Counted from the first letter of the stretch, positions 22,353-34,003 are shown. The stretch is 64,000 nucleotides of DNA from Nageia nagi (GCA_050084985.1 JBITNC010000001.1:114204001-114268000); one strand, 5' to 3'. Notes: generated by a model not told the origin, from the sequence alone. Translations and numbers: made by a program.

Positions 22353-22860
22353 CACTACAAGAAAATCAGGCTTTAACGATGACTATTTTATGATAGTTCT
22401 CTAACAATAATTTTTACCCATCATTGTATCTTACAATAAATGATGAATTTTGCGAGTAGTTTTAAACCACCATTATATATGAATATATAAGGAGGTTTTT
22501 TACAATGTTAATAAACCAATTTAATATGTCATACAATGATGGATAGAATGCACCATAAAATTTAACTACCTTAAAAATAGAAAAAAGTTTGGGCAAGCAC
22601 ATTACACCCATCCAAAATTTGGGAAAGTACATGCATGAAAGCATTTTCCACCCAAAATCATAGTGAAACTAATCCAAAATTTTCATTTTACTTGGTGAGA
22701 GAGGCAAGAGATGAGAAAGAAAGGTTAAGGTTTCATTTGGAATGGCTCCATTACAATTTCCTACAAACTAGTCAAGGTACTCAACAAATCACTCCACACT
22801 ACACCATTTGTTATTTGTCTTTTGTTTCATTTGAATGGCTATATATCCCTATTGTTAAAA

Positions 22861-23400
22861 ATAGTTTGATGGCTTCTTTGATACAACCATTCCTTACATA
22901 CCATGTATTGGATTAAAGCCCACAAAATACATTTATCCAAATAGTTTGATGGCTTCCTTTCTACAACCATTCATGTGTGTCGTATGGATTAATTCCCACA
23001 TATTCCATTTGTTAAAATAGTTTTATGGCTTCATTGCTACAATCATTCCTTGTATACCTTGCATGTGAATTAATGCCCACATATTCCATTTGTTCAAATA
23101 GTTTGATGGCTTCCTTTGCTATAAAAATTACTTGCATGCCTTATAGATTAATGCCTGTATATTCCATTTATTCAAATAATCTGATGATTTGCTTGCTATA
23201 ACCATTCCTTACATACCTTGTGTCTCAAGTAGTGGCCATATATTTCATTTTTTCAAATAGTTTTGTGGTTTCCTTGCATACCCTATAGTCATTTTAGTTA
23301 TCTAGATTAATGCTCATATATTATATTTATTCAAAAAGTTTGATGAATTCCTTTTTTACAACCATTCCTTGCATACCTTGCAATTATTATAGTCTTTAAA
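22861..23400 (-). repeat. ~80-bp tandem array derived from PPR coding sequence
   Basis: Seven units start at 22861, 22941, 23017, 23098, 23176, 23257 and 23336 (spacings 80, 76, 81, 78, 81, 79). Each has 'atagtttgatggcttc' followed by 'ccattccttgcataccttg' and 'cacatattccattt'. On the minus strand a unit reads LFEQMEYVGIN, then a degenerate YTRN, then EAIK, which is the helix boundary of a PPR motif. The best-preserved unit is 81 bp, or 27 codons. The same words occur as single-copy PPR sequence at 24440-24560. Confidence 0.85.
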
Positions 23401-23621
23401 ATTATTCTTTTGTAATGTATATTATCAAAAATAAACCTTATCATCTTACTACTCTTACATTTTACATACATGTCTATAAGGCATGTTATCATTATTGCAT
23501 ACAAAAGAAACCCACATATAATTATTTTTTCATGCCCCATTTTGTTCATAATGCATATTTTCAAGAGGATCAGGTGATCAAATAATTTTATAATATAAAT
23601 AATTTGATATAAAAGCTTCAT
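23331..23621 (-). pseudogene. PPR gene fragment in CACTA-2
   Basis: A 96-aa open piece. FLLYAIMITCLIDMYVKC..SKMIRFIFDN matches the PPR pattern 'ALIDMYAKCGS...A..VFD.M', and IIIARYARNGCKK matches 'AMIAGYARNG'. The first residues are degenerate and the end runs into the ~80-bp array. PPR proteins bind organellar RNA; this fragment has no initiation context or transit peptide and is not a functional gene. Confidence 0.75.
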
Positions 23622-23639
23622 TCACTTCTTACCACAAGT

Positions 23640-24165
23640 TGGGAAGATGCAGATAAGTGTAACAAGCTACATGAGTGTTCACTCTCATATAACTCTTCCA
23701 GGGAGGATATGAGCTTGGGGAGGGCACATGTTGCATTCGAGTTTGATATGAATAATGATGGGTAGAATTGAGCATGTAATGCACATTTTTATTACTTCAA
23801 CTATATATCACACAACTATTTACACTTCAACATGTCTCCAACTCCTTCTACTAATTCACATGACCAACACTATCTTTTTAGATTCCAAGCTCCCTCTGTC
23901 ACTCATCAATCATAGTGAACTTAAATTTGATCCATCCATGTATAGGTTTTCATGTAGGTCTGTGGGAACACTTCTCCTTCTACTAGAAACAATCTTACTA
24001 CACATGCATAGGTCTTCCTTCATATCCATATGTTGGGTATGGTTTTATACATGTTGTTTGCTATGTTCTGTATTTGGGCTCCTTTACATATTATTCATCA
24101 AGTCTCTCTATGATCAGGTGGATATTCCTCATGCTTTTATCTTTTTCTTGTAGCTCTCAATACTT
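23640..24165. other. CACTA-2 interior of unknown origin
   Basis: This segment separates two PPR blocks and is less AT-rich in its first 120 bp ('ccagggaggatatgagcttggggaggg'). A plus-strand open stretch at 23755-24153 has no recognisable domain and is Leu/Ile/His-rich in a way typical of chance ORFs. Confidence 0.4.
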
Positions 24166-24169
24166 ATTT

Positions 24170-24790
24170 TTTATTCTACTATAAATTTTGCTAACTCCTA
24201 ATTTTTATGAATTCTACAAGCATCAAGCAAAGAAGTCCACACTATAATAATTAGGTTTGATTGGCATGCTATCTATAAAGTTTTTTGCTTTATCCAGGCA
24301 CACAATACAAGCCAAGAAGGTAAACCATATGTGTATAGTTTCATAGTGGATGTAATATGATAATAATAATTCATAAATTTGAAGTATTGATATCCCTCTT
24401 TCACTAGACCTGCATGGCTACATGTAGATAATAAATTAACAAATGTTACATCATTTACCTTAATACCTACATATTCCATTTATTTAAATAGTTTTATGGA
24501 TTCCTTACTATAACCATTCCTTTCATATCATACAATCATTGCATTCCATGAAATTATTTTTCTATTACACATCTTGTCAAATAAAATACTTACCTTATTA
24601 ATGCTCCCATATTTTGAATAGATGTCTATCAGGGCTATTATCATAATTGCATGTGAAAGAAACTCGTATCTAGTTATTTTTCCATGAGCATCAATACCCC
24701 ATTTAAAATCTACAAAATTTGAAAATACAAGAAGAATACTTGCAAAGGTTATTGAATCTATTCTGAAACCAGTCAATTGCATTTTCTATG
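24170..24790 (-). pseudogene. PPR gene fragment in CACTA-2 (best preserved)
   Basis: Two consecutive open pieces. 24528-24782 begins MQLTGFRIDSITFASIL, then WGIDAHGKITRYEFLSHAIM, ALIDIYSKYGSINKVSILFD and NRKIISWNAM. These are successive PLS-type PPR repeats (pattern 'PDSITF.S.L..C', 'G..IHG.I.R', 'ALIDMYAKCGS', 'VISWNAMI'). 24273-24479 continues with MEYVGIKVNDVTFVNLLSTC, then SHAGLVKEGYQYFKFM, the last repeat before the E motif of plant PLS-class PPR proteins. A short broken stretch between them corresponds to the region amplified in the ~80-bp array. Confidence 0.85.
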
Positions 24791-25059
24791 TACTGGATCC
24801 TTTTGCAATTTTGCCATGATTCCAAATGCTGAAAATAAGGAAAATGAGGTATCTCTTCACCATGGTCCTTTATCTATTATTGTTACTAAGCTTAGTAGGT
24901 TTTTTGTTTATTGTAATTCATATAGCCTTCAAGTACTTGATTTATATAGAATCTTATCCATGAAAGGTTAGAAAGAAGACAAATAAAGAGAAAAAACTCA
25001 ATTGCAAGCTTTAGGAAATAAGTTTGATTCTTGATTATTATTACAATTTCATATATAAT

Positions 25060-25460
25060 GATTCATCTCAGAAATTATATATTCTCAATCATTGCATTCT
25101 ACAGGTACCAAGCAACAAGTCCACTTTGCAACATTAAGTAATTATATTGGCATGTTATGAGTTGTTTGAATCCATTCATTACATATCTTGCAATCATTAT
25201 GTTCCATGGAATTATTTTTTCTATTATGCGTCTTATCGAATAAAATATTTTCCTTCTTAATCTCTTTCAATTTTTGAATACATGTATATCAATACCATTA
25301 TCACAATTGCAAGATAAAGAAATACACATCTAGTTATTTTTCGATGACTATCCATGCCCCATTTTATTAAAGATGTAAGGTTTTCCCATATAGGAAGAAT
25401 ACTTACAAAGGATATTGAATCTAGTTTGAAACTAGTCAATCATATTTACTAAAAATACTC
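25060..25460 (-). pseudogene. Second copy of the PPR block in CACTA-2
   Basis: The open piece 25257-25439 reads FKLDSISFVSILPI, KWGMDSHRKITRCVFLYLA and MVLIYMYSK, a diverged copy of the PPR block at 24528-24782. The downstream sequence (25060-25250) also parallels 24190-24560, including 'attctacag...caagcaa..aagtccac'. CACTA-2 therefore contains an internal direct duplication of about 0.4-0.6 kb of PPR sequence, about 0.65-0.9 kb apart. Confidence 0.75.
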
Positions 25461-25953
25461 AAGGGCCTCCAAACCATACCCATTCTATGCTACATTTGGA
25501 GAATCTTTTATACTCTCTAATAATAGGTTTAAGATTAATAGGATGACCATTGAAATTTGAACCAAATACCTATGAAAGAACTCAAAAATCTTACTTAGAT
25601 TCCAAGCAGTTTGATCCTTTTACATGGTTTGTTACATCCTTCATTGCATTAAGAAGGAAATTGAAGACCATATTCACCAACAGTGAGAAGACTTGAAAGA
25701 AGATTCTATATATATATTTTAAATGTAATAATAAAAGGGTGATTTATAACTATTATGTTGTTAATTATTAAGATAGTTAAAAATCGCCATGTTATTTATA
25801 TAGTAAGGTGATTATATGAAGAAATTCTAAATCATCATCATTTCTCCCAACATTTTTATGATACCTTGATAGATGATGGGAAAAAAACAATTGTTAAACA
25901 TCTATTAAAGTGGATTAGAACTTCCATAGAAGCCCAATTTTGGTGTTGTGTAA

Positions 25954-26440
25954 GATGATGAAAACAAATGAAATCTATTCTTTGATGGATCCACATGCAA
26001 TCATAAGGCATGAGTAAGAATATTATTGATATCTCTAGATAATGGAGAGATACATATGGCATAAATACTAAATTTTTCTTGTACAAATAATATTGCAAAA
26101 AATGAGGCACTCATCTTCAGACTCAAAGAAACCATTACTATAAAATTCAACAAAATTAAGATTTTTAGAGACTTACAACTAGTTGTGAACTAAGTCAAAG
26201 AGGTTCACAACACAAAAGATGAAAATCTCATCTTGTATAAGGAGATGGTATCAATACTATTGTGACACTTTGAATAATATAAAATTGAATATGCACAAAG
26301 AAGCAAACATAGACATGTGAATTCCATGGCTAGTGCAACATCATTCTCACCTATAGACATTGAATATGAACAAACTATATTAACAATAAAAAATCTAACC
26401 AAGCTAACCAATCTCAATGATATAGTAACTTTCTTCTACT
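25954..26440 (+). pseudogene. Gypsy-2 RNase H
   Basis: A plus-strand continuation of the frame left of CACTA-2: NLFFDGSTCNHKA, DNGEIHMA, FSCTNNIAKNEALIF, IKIFRDLQLVVN, VKEVHNTKDENLILYKEMV and RSKHRHVNSMAS. The pattern is that of the Tat/Athila-type RNase H. The third acidic position (normally GDSQLV) reads RDLQLV. About six in-frame stops, all of kinds derivable from Trp or Gln codons, mark decay. Confidence 0.85.
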
Positions 26441-26829
26441 TAAATTATTTCATAAAAATTCAAAGAAATGTTAATCATGAATAGTACAAGGACATATACA
26501 ATTATCTTAAACATGATAACACACCTTAAGAATTAAAATAATGCAATAATCAAATTAATAAAACTAACAACAAAGTATGTCATAATTGATGATATACTTT
26601 ACAAGAGATTATTCAAAGGAGCACTTCTAAGTTGTCTCAAAGTAAGTGAAATAAAAACAACTCTCAAATAAGCCCACAAAAGTGTCTATGGGGGTCATTT
26701 CAATGCAAAAATAGTATGCAAAAAAAGTTTAATTGGAGATTATTGACCAACCATGGAGTATGATTTCTATAAAATTTTTAAACAATATAAAAACTAAGTA
26801 AATCTCAATTACTCTCTTTCTCAAGAGTT

Positions 26830-27720
26830 GAAAACCATGATACATCCTTAGGCCTTTTCAATTTGGTTCATAGACTCCATTAATATAATCAACCCAAATT
26901 CAGAAAAAGGTCAAAAATTCATCATGACTACCGTACTTCAAAAAAATGGATAGAGGCAATCCCATTGAAGTATACAAACATAGAAAAGATAAATAATCTC
27001 ATTACAAGGAACACCATTACAAGATTTTATGCCCCTTATCAACTAATCATGGAAAGTGGAACAAATTTTGCAAGCAAATAAATGAAGGCCTTATGCAAAA
27101 AGTATCATATTGAGCAAGATTTCCCTACACCATATTACCCCTAAAGTAATGGTAAAGAAGAGGATACAAATAACATAATGATTAATATTATGTCAAATAT
27201 GTTAACTTAATAGGGTAAAAATTAGCATAATCAATTTCCCTTTATTATATACACATACAATATGAGTGTTAGAACTCCAATAGGAGAAATACCCTTCTTT
27301 ATAGTTCATGGTGAAGAAGTAATCATTCCATTGTAATTGGAGATACCTTCCCTAAAGTTATCCCTCAAAGGCATAATTTCAAAAGAATACAATATAAAGA
27401 CAATATTGCAACAACTAGATGAAATAAGAATTAATGCAAGAGAACATTTATGATCATATAATAATAGGATAAATAATGCATATAACAATAAATTTTATCA
27501 AAGGAGTTCTAAGTAGGAAACTTAGTATTCATGGAAAATCAGAAGAAGATAAATGCAAATAAAGATATGAAAGTAAATTTTGAGCCTAATTGGATCATAT
27601 ATTATTATATAAAATTATTCTCTAGTTATAAGCCGATAATAATTGAAGGCACAAAGCTTCCCAAACCAATCCATATCATGGATTTGAAAATATTTTACTT
27701 AATTTTGGGGTAGTTCTAGG
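26830..27720 (+). pseudogene. Gypsy-2 integrase
   Basis: A broken plus-strand frame with AFSIWFIDSINIINP, EKGQKFIMTTV (integrase core start), PYQLIMESGTNFASK (second catalytic position, now Glu-Ser instead of Asp-Asn), KKYHIEQDFPTPYYP (split over frames), and a C-terminal GPY-like region around FEPNWIIYYYIK. It ends with KLPKPIHIMDLKIFY. It is more decayed than Gypsy-1 integrase, which fits its role as host of three later insertions. 26441-26829 between RNase H and integrase is unreadable. Confidence 0.8.
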
Positions 27721-27959
27721 ACCATCCACTATTTGGAGCACCCATTCCAAGACTATTTGCAGTATGAAATTATCCATATTTTATAAATTTTCTTCCAAAT
27801 ATTAACTTCTTAAATATTAAATATCATATTATTTTGGTCTATATCTATAAAAGTTATCATTTTGAGCATTAAAAATGGAATAGTATGCAATGTTTATAAT
27901 GTTAATCATGTTGCCAAAACTATCAAAATATTTCAAGCATATATCATTTTAACAAATGT

Positions 27960-28125
27960 ACACCACGTGGGACCTAGGGCATATCTTATGGTATCATTTC
28001 ATGAAGTTATTTTTCATGTGGGAACCATAGCACATATTAGGGTATCATTTCATAAATTTGTCCACCATGTAGAGATGAAGGCATATCTCAAGATATCATT
28101 TGAAAATATTCACACAATATAAAGG
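27960..28125. repeat. ~52-bp short tandem repeat, three diverged units
   Basis: Units near 27962, 28015 and 28068 share 'catgtggga', 'gcatatctta' and 'ggtatcatttcat'. The open reading frame across them (27862-28122) is a by-product of the repeat, not a gene. Confidence 0.65.
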
Positions 28126-28642
28126 TTGTTAGAGTTATTTAAGATATATCATCAATAAAATTTGCCCAAAATATGGGGACCAAATCTTATTGTAAGATAT
28201 CATATTTAGAGCATATTAGTAAAACACCTTAATGTATCTTAAACACCTCTTAAGTTTTAGCATACTATCATGTTACTTTGAATATTCAATAATAGAAGGG
28301 GGGTTTCCTATTTACTATCAAGGATTTTCATTAACCCCCATCCCACCTAGAATAAGAACAAAAAATACTCCCTTTATAAGATCCTTTTTCATTACAGGTT
28401 TAATTTTTCTTCAAATTTTCTAACTTCAATCAAGGTTTTTTTGTAAAAACCACAAATCAAAAAGGGCAAATAAAGGAAGATATAAGGCCACCTAAGCTCA
28501 TTTTTATCCCCCTCATCCATGTGGTAAGGATAGGACATTCATTGCACACACACAAAAAAAAAATAATCAAAGAAATATCTTTGTTATTTTTTTTCACTTT
28601 GGGACGTATAGTCCAGAGAACTCTCCCTTAACCACACTTCCT

Positions 28643-28655
28643 AAAGGGGGCAAAT
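28643..28655 (+). other. Gypsy-2 polypurine tract
   Basis: AAAGGGGGCAAAT directly before a TATAGATACCTAAAATT block. That block resembles the Gypsy-1 LTR start (TGTAGACACCTAAAAATG) with its TG changed to TA. Confidence 0.65.
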
Positions 28656-29507
28656 TATAGATACCTAAAATTATTTATTTTTATTTTCTAAAATACATGA
28701 ACTAAGTATCTAAAATATTTTATTTAAAAATGCTAATTAACTCAAAGAAGATATTATTTTATAAATATTTAGAGAATATTTTTTATATAAGCTCATGTTA
28801 GCTAATATCATTTCAAATCATTTCTCACCTATAACTGCTAGCTTTCTATCATTTGAAAATCCTCTTATAAATGAGAATAAGTGATTTATTAGAAAATACA
28901 ACATCCAAAGTCATACCCTATAAGGTTCTCATTGTAATATCATATGCATGGATAATCTCTTTTCTTGTAGGTTTCTATAGTAGATTCTATCATTGATCTA
29001 AGGCACACACAAGTGAATAACACTTTAAAAGCTTTAGAGAACCTCTAGGAGCTCTTATAATCCTAGTTGTTTCTAAGAACCACATTATAAGTGATTTATA
29101 CCTTTATTTAATATTACATATAATTATAAAATTGGGGATTTTTAAGGTTTTATAACCTTATTAGGCTGGTATCATATCTCTAAGACTCAAATATACCAAA
29201 GGCCATTGCAAATAAAGTAAAATAATTCATTTTTCATGTTATTTTATTTCTTCATCTGTTATCATTTATCACTAAAAGAGGGGAGGGAGCCTAATCATCA
29301 TTAAGGTTAGTGTTTACTCCTTAAAACATTTAAAACAATCGTTAATCCTTTTAAAATTTTGATTTTATAAGATCTTATCTTGGAGGTTTTGCATGATGTT
29401 ATGAAGAATCATCATCAATCTGAGTATGCCTAACTTTCTCTCATAATTGTAAATAAACTTTGTAAATATTGCATTTCATATTATGTATAGTTGTTTACCC
29501 TAGACAT
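28656..29507 (+). repeat. Gypsy-2 3' LTR, first segment
   Basis: Begins after the PPT at 28656 and is cut at 29507 by the Copia-like element. Continuations are at 37923-38010 and after 44680. The far end is not identified. No second LTR is visible in the window, so the call rests on the PPT, the LTR-like start and position downstream of integrase. Confidence 0.55.
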
Positions 29508-30133
29508 TGTTGGAATTTTAATGTAATTTGGAAATGGCTATTTACATTGTATTTTGTAATATCATGGAATAATCCAACTTAAGATAATAAGTGGATTATC
29601 CATGTAGGTAAATATGGAACCCCACATAATATTATAATGGGGGTTTGTACACATGGGCATGTAGGCACATGGTGTAAGTGTACACATGTAATGTACACAT
29701 GAAATATGTAAGAGCATCATGTGATTAGAAGGAGCACCCATGTGAAGAGTGGCCTACCCACTCAAGTATAATAATTCTTAATGTAAACTCATGGTTAGTT
29801 AACCATAGGTGGTTAAGTTTACTAACCACCTAGGGTTAACTTAGAGTCCTATAAAAGGACCCCATGAGTAGGAGAATTTGGATACTTGAAGTATGATATG
29901 TTGTAATAGGTATTAGATCTTATAGGAGAGTTAGTATTGTCTATTGTAAATAGCCATGGAGATATATAGAGATTTCCAAGTGAAGTGGATGTACTCCCTT
30001 AGTTGGAGGAACCACTATATATCTTGTGTCAATTTAGTGTGATTGACTCTTTTTTCTTAGTTTAGAATAATTACTATATTTGATGGAGGTCCTACAAGTG
30101 TTCTTGGGTTATGGAATCCTTCAATTTCCATTA
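29508..30133 (+). repeat. 5' LTR of the LARD-like element
   Basis: Starts TGTTGGAATTTTAATG and ends AATTTCCATTA. The ends form an imperfect inverted repeat (TTGGAA/TTTCCA), with TA rather than CA at the terminus. A TATA box CTATAAAAGG lies at 29849-29858. Confidence 0.9.
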
Positions 30134-30134
30134 G

Positions 30135-30148
30135 TGGTAGTAGAGCCA
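30135..30148 (+). other. PBS of the LARD-like element
   Basis: TGGTAGTAGAGCCA, two changes from the canonical Copia PBS TGGTATCAGAGCCA, placed one base after the 5' LTR. Confidence 0.75.
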
Positions 30149-30897
30149 CCTTGTGGTGATGTTCTTCAAATTTTACATGGTGATCTTGAGGTAACTCTCC
30201 TCAAAATTCAAAGGTATACCTGTACTCTAATCTTGTTTCATTTTGTTTTTTGAAACTTCAATGGTTGATAAATTTCAATTTCTTATTTTTGAAGTTGGAA
30301 TTTGATATTTCTAACTAACATGCTTTATGCTAGATGTAAATGGCTAAGATCTAACATTCTTTATGTTAGTAATATTTGAAATTAGATCTAACATATGGTA
30401 TATTGTTAGATTTTTAATCTTAAAAATTACTACTTCTATTTTTTGTACATAGTCAAAATCTAATTTTTTTAACTATGCTAAAGATATTTTTATAAAGTTG
30501 CAATTATTTTTTGCAATTTTTTTTGTAATTATTATAGTGCAAATTGAAACATACATGTTATGTTGGATATTTCATTATTGCAAAATAACAAAAATCTAAT
30601 TATTGATTTTTGTAATTAAGTTTTTCTTTTACAAAAAAAAAACTTTTCTACTCTTACAATTTTTTTTGTAATGTGTATGCAGTTATTTTGTTACAATTTT
30701 TTGTTATTGTAACAAATAAAAGCACAAACTCCTGCAATTTTTTAGCATTAAAAAATATGAGATAATAAAAAAAAAAACTATTTTTTTACAATTTTTTTGT
30801 ATTTAAAAAAATAAAATTGTTGTATATTTTGTATTTTTTAGATAATTTTTTTTCTTTTTGTATATTATTAAAATAAAAAATAATTCAAAAATGTGTC

Positions 30898-31260
30898 CCT
30901 GGAGGAAGCATGCCACCCCAATAGGGATGCAATCTCCCCAAGGCAAGTGTAATTCCCTGAAGGGAGGCATTGACCCCCAATAGGCCCATGCTCTCCGAAG
31001 GGAGGCACATGTCGTAAGGGAGCACATCCTCTCAATAGGGATACACTCTCCCCAAGAAACATGTAAGTCCCTAAGGGGAGGCACCTATTACCCTAACAAG
31101 ACCATGCACTCCCAAGGGAGGCACATGTCCCTATAGGGAAGCAATAGCCCCAACAAGGCTATGCACTCCCAAGAGAGGCATGTGTCCCTATGGGGAGGTG
31201 ATAGCCCCAACAAGGCCACGCACTCCAAAGGGAGGTGTGTGTCCCTAAGTGGACTCAACC
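30898..31260. repeat. ~60-bp GC-rich tandem array
   Basis: About six diverged units of 56-63 bp, with 'ccccaa(c/t)a(a/g)g' starts near 30912, 30975, 31031, 31091, 31151 and 31213. Each carries 'gcactcccaagggaggcacatgtccct', with self-complementary CCCT/AGGG cores. Composition differs strongly from the flanks. Minus-strand ORFs across it are repeat artefacts. Confidence 0.85.
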
Positions 31261-33620
31261 ACTTTAATAGGGCTATCATGAAACCTCTATAGGGGAACCT
31301 TGGATTGCATTCCCTTTTGCAACTCTGCCTAAATTTTTTTTGCTTCATCGCTTCCTCTTCTTACCTTTCTTAAGCACTCCTCTACTAATAAAAATGCAAA
31401 CCCTGTTATTTTTTAAAACAAGTGAGGATATTATTAAAGTAGGTGAGGGAATTTTTTTTGTGAGAGTATATATTAAATAAAAGGAGTTTAATAATATGTT
31501 ATGGAGGTGGAGAACTTTTTGGTGATATGCATAATTTGTTTACACATGCACTCACTTATTTATTAAATATTTGTCAAATATGCATTTATTAGCCCTTCTC
31601 AAGTCTTTATCAAACTTTATAAAGGCGAACCAAATATTAATTGTTGGTGGTCAATATGTTTTTGTGGGGAACATGGTTAATATATGTGGATTTCATTATT
31701 TATAGCCCTCAATTTTATTATTTTTTTAACCAAGCTTCCACCTATGATATTTTTTTAAAGAAGGGTCATGTAGCCTTAAATGTAAAATACTTACATTTTT
31801 TAAATATTTAATTACCATAGGTGTTATTTCCTTTGCAATTCCTTTTGCAAACTAATAAATATTGTCAAGTATGAAAATAATTTAGCTTAATGCAAAGCAA
31901 TCAATTTTTTTTGTTACAATTTGCCATTTTTTACAAGGAAAATTTTTCTTGCAAAATTGTATACATTTTCAAAGGCATATATTATTTTGGAAAACCAATA
32001 ATTTGCAAACAAGTTTTTTGCACACTTTGAATTTTTTTAATGCAATTTTCTTGCATCATTTTTTCATGACAAAGAAAAAGGGGAAGTGTTGCATTAAATA
32101 TGAACACTATTTGTGTATAAATATGCATAATATTTAAATTGAAATTTGTGTAAATTTTCAATTCAAATAAGGTGCACTGTCCATGCAATGTTATTTTTTA
32201 ATGGATATACTAGTGTTTTGTGCTATACATGTATTAATTTGCATCAAGCTAAAATAAGGGATTTAAGGGTATTGTACAAATGAGAAAAAGAGTGTTGGAG
32301 GGCATCCAAAATGAATGAGTGATTTTTTATGGACATTATTATTCATATTTTAAAAATCATTTTGAGAGATGCTCTTATGTAAAATTTAGTGCACCAAAAT
32401 TAGTGCAGGTTCCACTTTTTGTAGGTTCTACTTATTGTGGCCCATCGCTTTGTGCAGGTTCCACTTGTTATGGCTCACTACCTATATTCCTCATCCAACT
32501 TGAGGAGTAGCTTCTTAATAAAGCTACACATTAAACTAAAAAAAAATCTATTTATTTATGCTTCTTACATTTAGTCTAGTGCATGTGGTATTTATTTCTC
32601 CACATCACTATTCACAACAATAGTTTTAGCAAGTCATGAGGCCCACAAGAACAAGACATTTATAGCTAATGCGTGTATGGATGGTAACTTATTAAAGCTG
32701 ACAAATTTTTATTTCTTAAACACTTTTGGAAGGCCATGTTTTTCCTCATAATGTATTTTTACCACCATATTATTTTTTGAAAACTCGTGCCTATTCATTA
32801 CCTTTTATCCCACATGCATTATGCAATTGTATTTACATCACTTTAATTCGATTTTGTTTTATGCAGATGGAAGACATAGACCAATTTTTTGCTAGTATAA
32901 CATTTGGATTGTGCACATTTCTTAATGAATTTTTTTTCTTATTTCCTTTTATTAGGACAAGGACAAAGGGGGAGGTTGCATTAATTAACTATATTATTCT
33001 TAAAAATGCTTATACTTAAATTGAATATTTCTTATTATACTTAGTTATTTGGACTATCATTGCAATGTTATGCTTGGTTAATTGCATAAAACTTGTTGTG
33101 GATATGCATTGTGATCACTATTCCTTGGTTGCAAATTAAGCATTTTTTTATATATTGCATAAATATGTCTTATGTGCATCGAACTATGAATTAATTCTTA
33201 TGTATTTCTACACATTTATTGATATGGATGTTTTTGAACTTCCAAAACCTAATTCTATCATGGACATCATTTGAACTAACATACTTGTGTAAGCTTTCTT
33301 AAAACTTATCTATCCTCATTAATTATGCACAAATAGAGTTTGTAAACTCTAACATTAGAAATGTTGTGTAGTCTTGGATAGAAAATTATCCTCATTTTTT
33401 GTTGTGCACCTTAATATACTTGTTGGCATGCAAAGTTTTTAAAATTTTCCTCATAAGTTTTATTGAGGATTTTAATAATGCAATATTACTCTTGCTTTGA
33501 AAAGGAAGTGTACAAGTATCATTGGGAAATGTACATTCCTCTCTACATTTGTAGAGCTTTGTATTATGCTACATTACTTGATGAAGTTACTCTTAACTAA
33601 TAGCATGGTTAAAATGAACT

Positions 33621-34003
33621 CTTGACTCAATCTTGGTAAATTCAAGCTTATTTGTTGTGGCATCTTGACTCACTCTTCATAAAGTCAAGCTTATTTGTTA
33701 TGGCATCTTGACTCACTCTTGGTAAATTCAAGCTTATTTATTGTGGCATCTTGACTCATTCTTGGTAAATTCAAGCTTATTTGTTGTGGCATCTTGACTC
33801 ACTCTTCATAAAGTCAAGCTTATTTGTTATGGCATCTTGACTCACTCTTGGTAAATTCAAGCTTATTTATTGTGGCATCTTGACTCATTCTTGGTAAATT
33901 CAAGCTTATTTATTGTGGCATCTTGACTCACTTTTGGTAAAGTCAAGCTTATTTACTATGGCATATTGACTCACTCTTGGTAAAGTTAAGTTTATTTGTG
34001 ACA
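33621..34003. repeat. 43-bp tandem array with a 129-bp higher-order period
   Basis: Nine units at 33621, 33664, 33707, 33750, 33793, 33836, 33879, 33922 and 33965 (spacing 43). Consensus runs from 'cttgactcactcttggtaaa' to 'ttcaagcttatttgttgtgg'. Units 2-4 (33664-33792) and 5-7 (33793-33921) form two nearly identical 129-bp triplets, recognisable by the variant 'cttcataaagtcaag' in the first unit of each. Confidence 0.95.

Larger units (their letters stand above)
22353..25950. mobile_element. CACTA-2: non-autonomous CACTA element carrying PPR fragments
   Basis: The left end is CACTACAAGAAAATCAGGCTT at 22353. The right end at 25950, read inverted, is CACAACACCAAAATTGGGCTT, with 15 of 21 positions the same. 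It is flanked by the 3-bp duplication TAA (22350-22352 and 25951-25953), the size CACTA transposases make. It is 3.6 kb long and has no transposase. The interior holds an ~80-bp tandem array and several minus-strand PPR blocks. The subterminal regions have short inverted motifs around 'ttttaaaccacc' and 'gtggat'. It splits the RNase H gene of Gypsy-2. Confidence 0.88.

Noticed and set aside
23755-24153. 132-codon plus-strand ORF as a membrane protein
   Set aside because: Hydrophobic residues reflect T-rich codons in AT-rich DNA; there is no family resemblance and it lies between PPR fragments on the other strand.
30803-31348. Overlapping minus-strand ORFs with repeated PPLRDLHVSWGE-like words
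   Set aside because: They follow from the GC-rich 60-bp array, occur in more than one frame, and have no conserved frame across units.
33621-34003. Regular 43-bp repeats looked at as a possible CRISPR array
   Set aside because: There are no unique spacers; the units are contiguous copies of one sequence, and the context is a plant retroelement.
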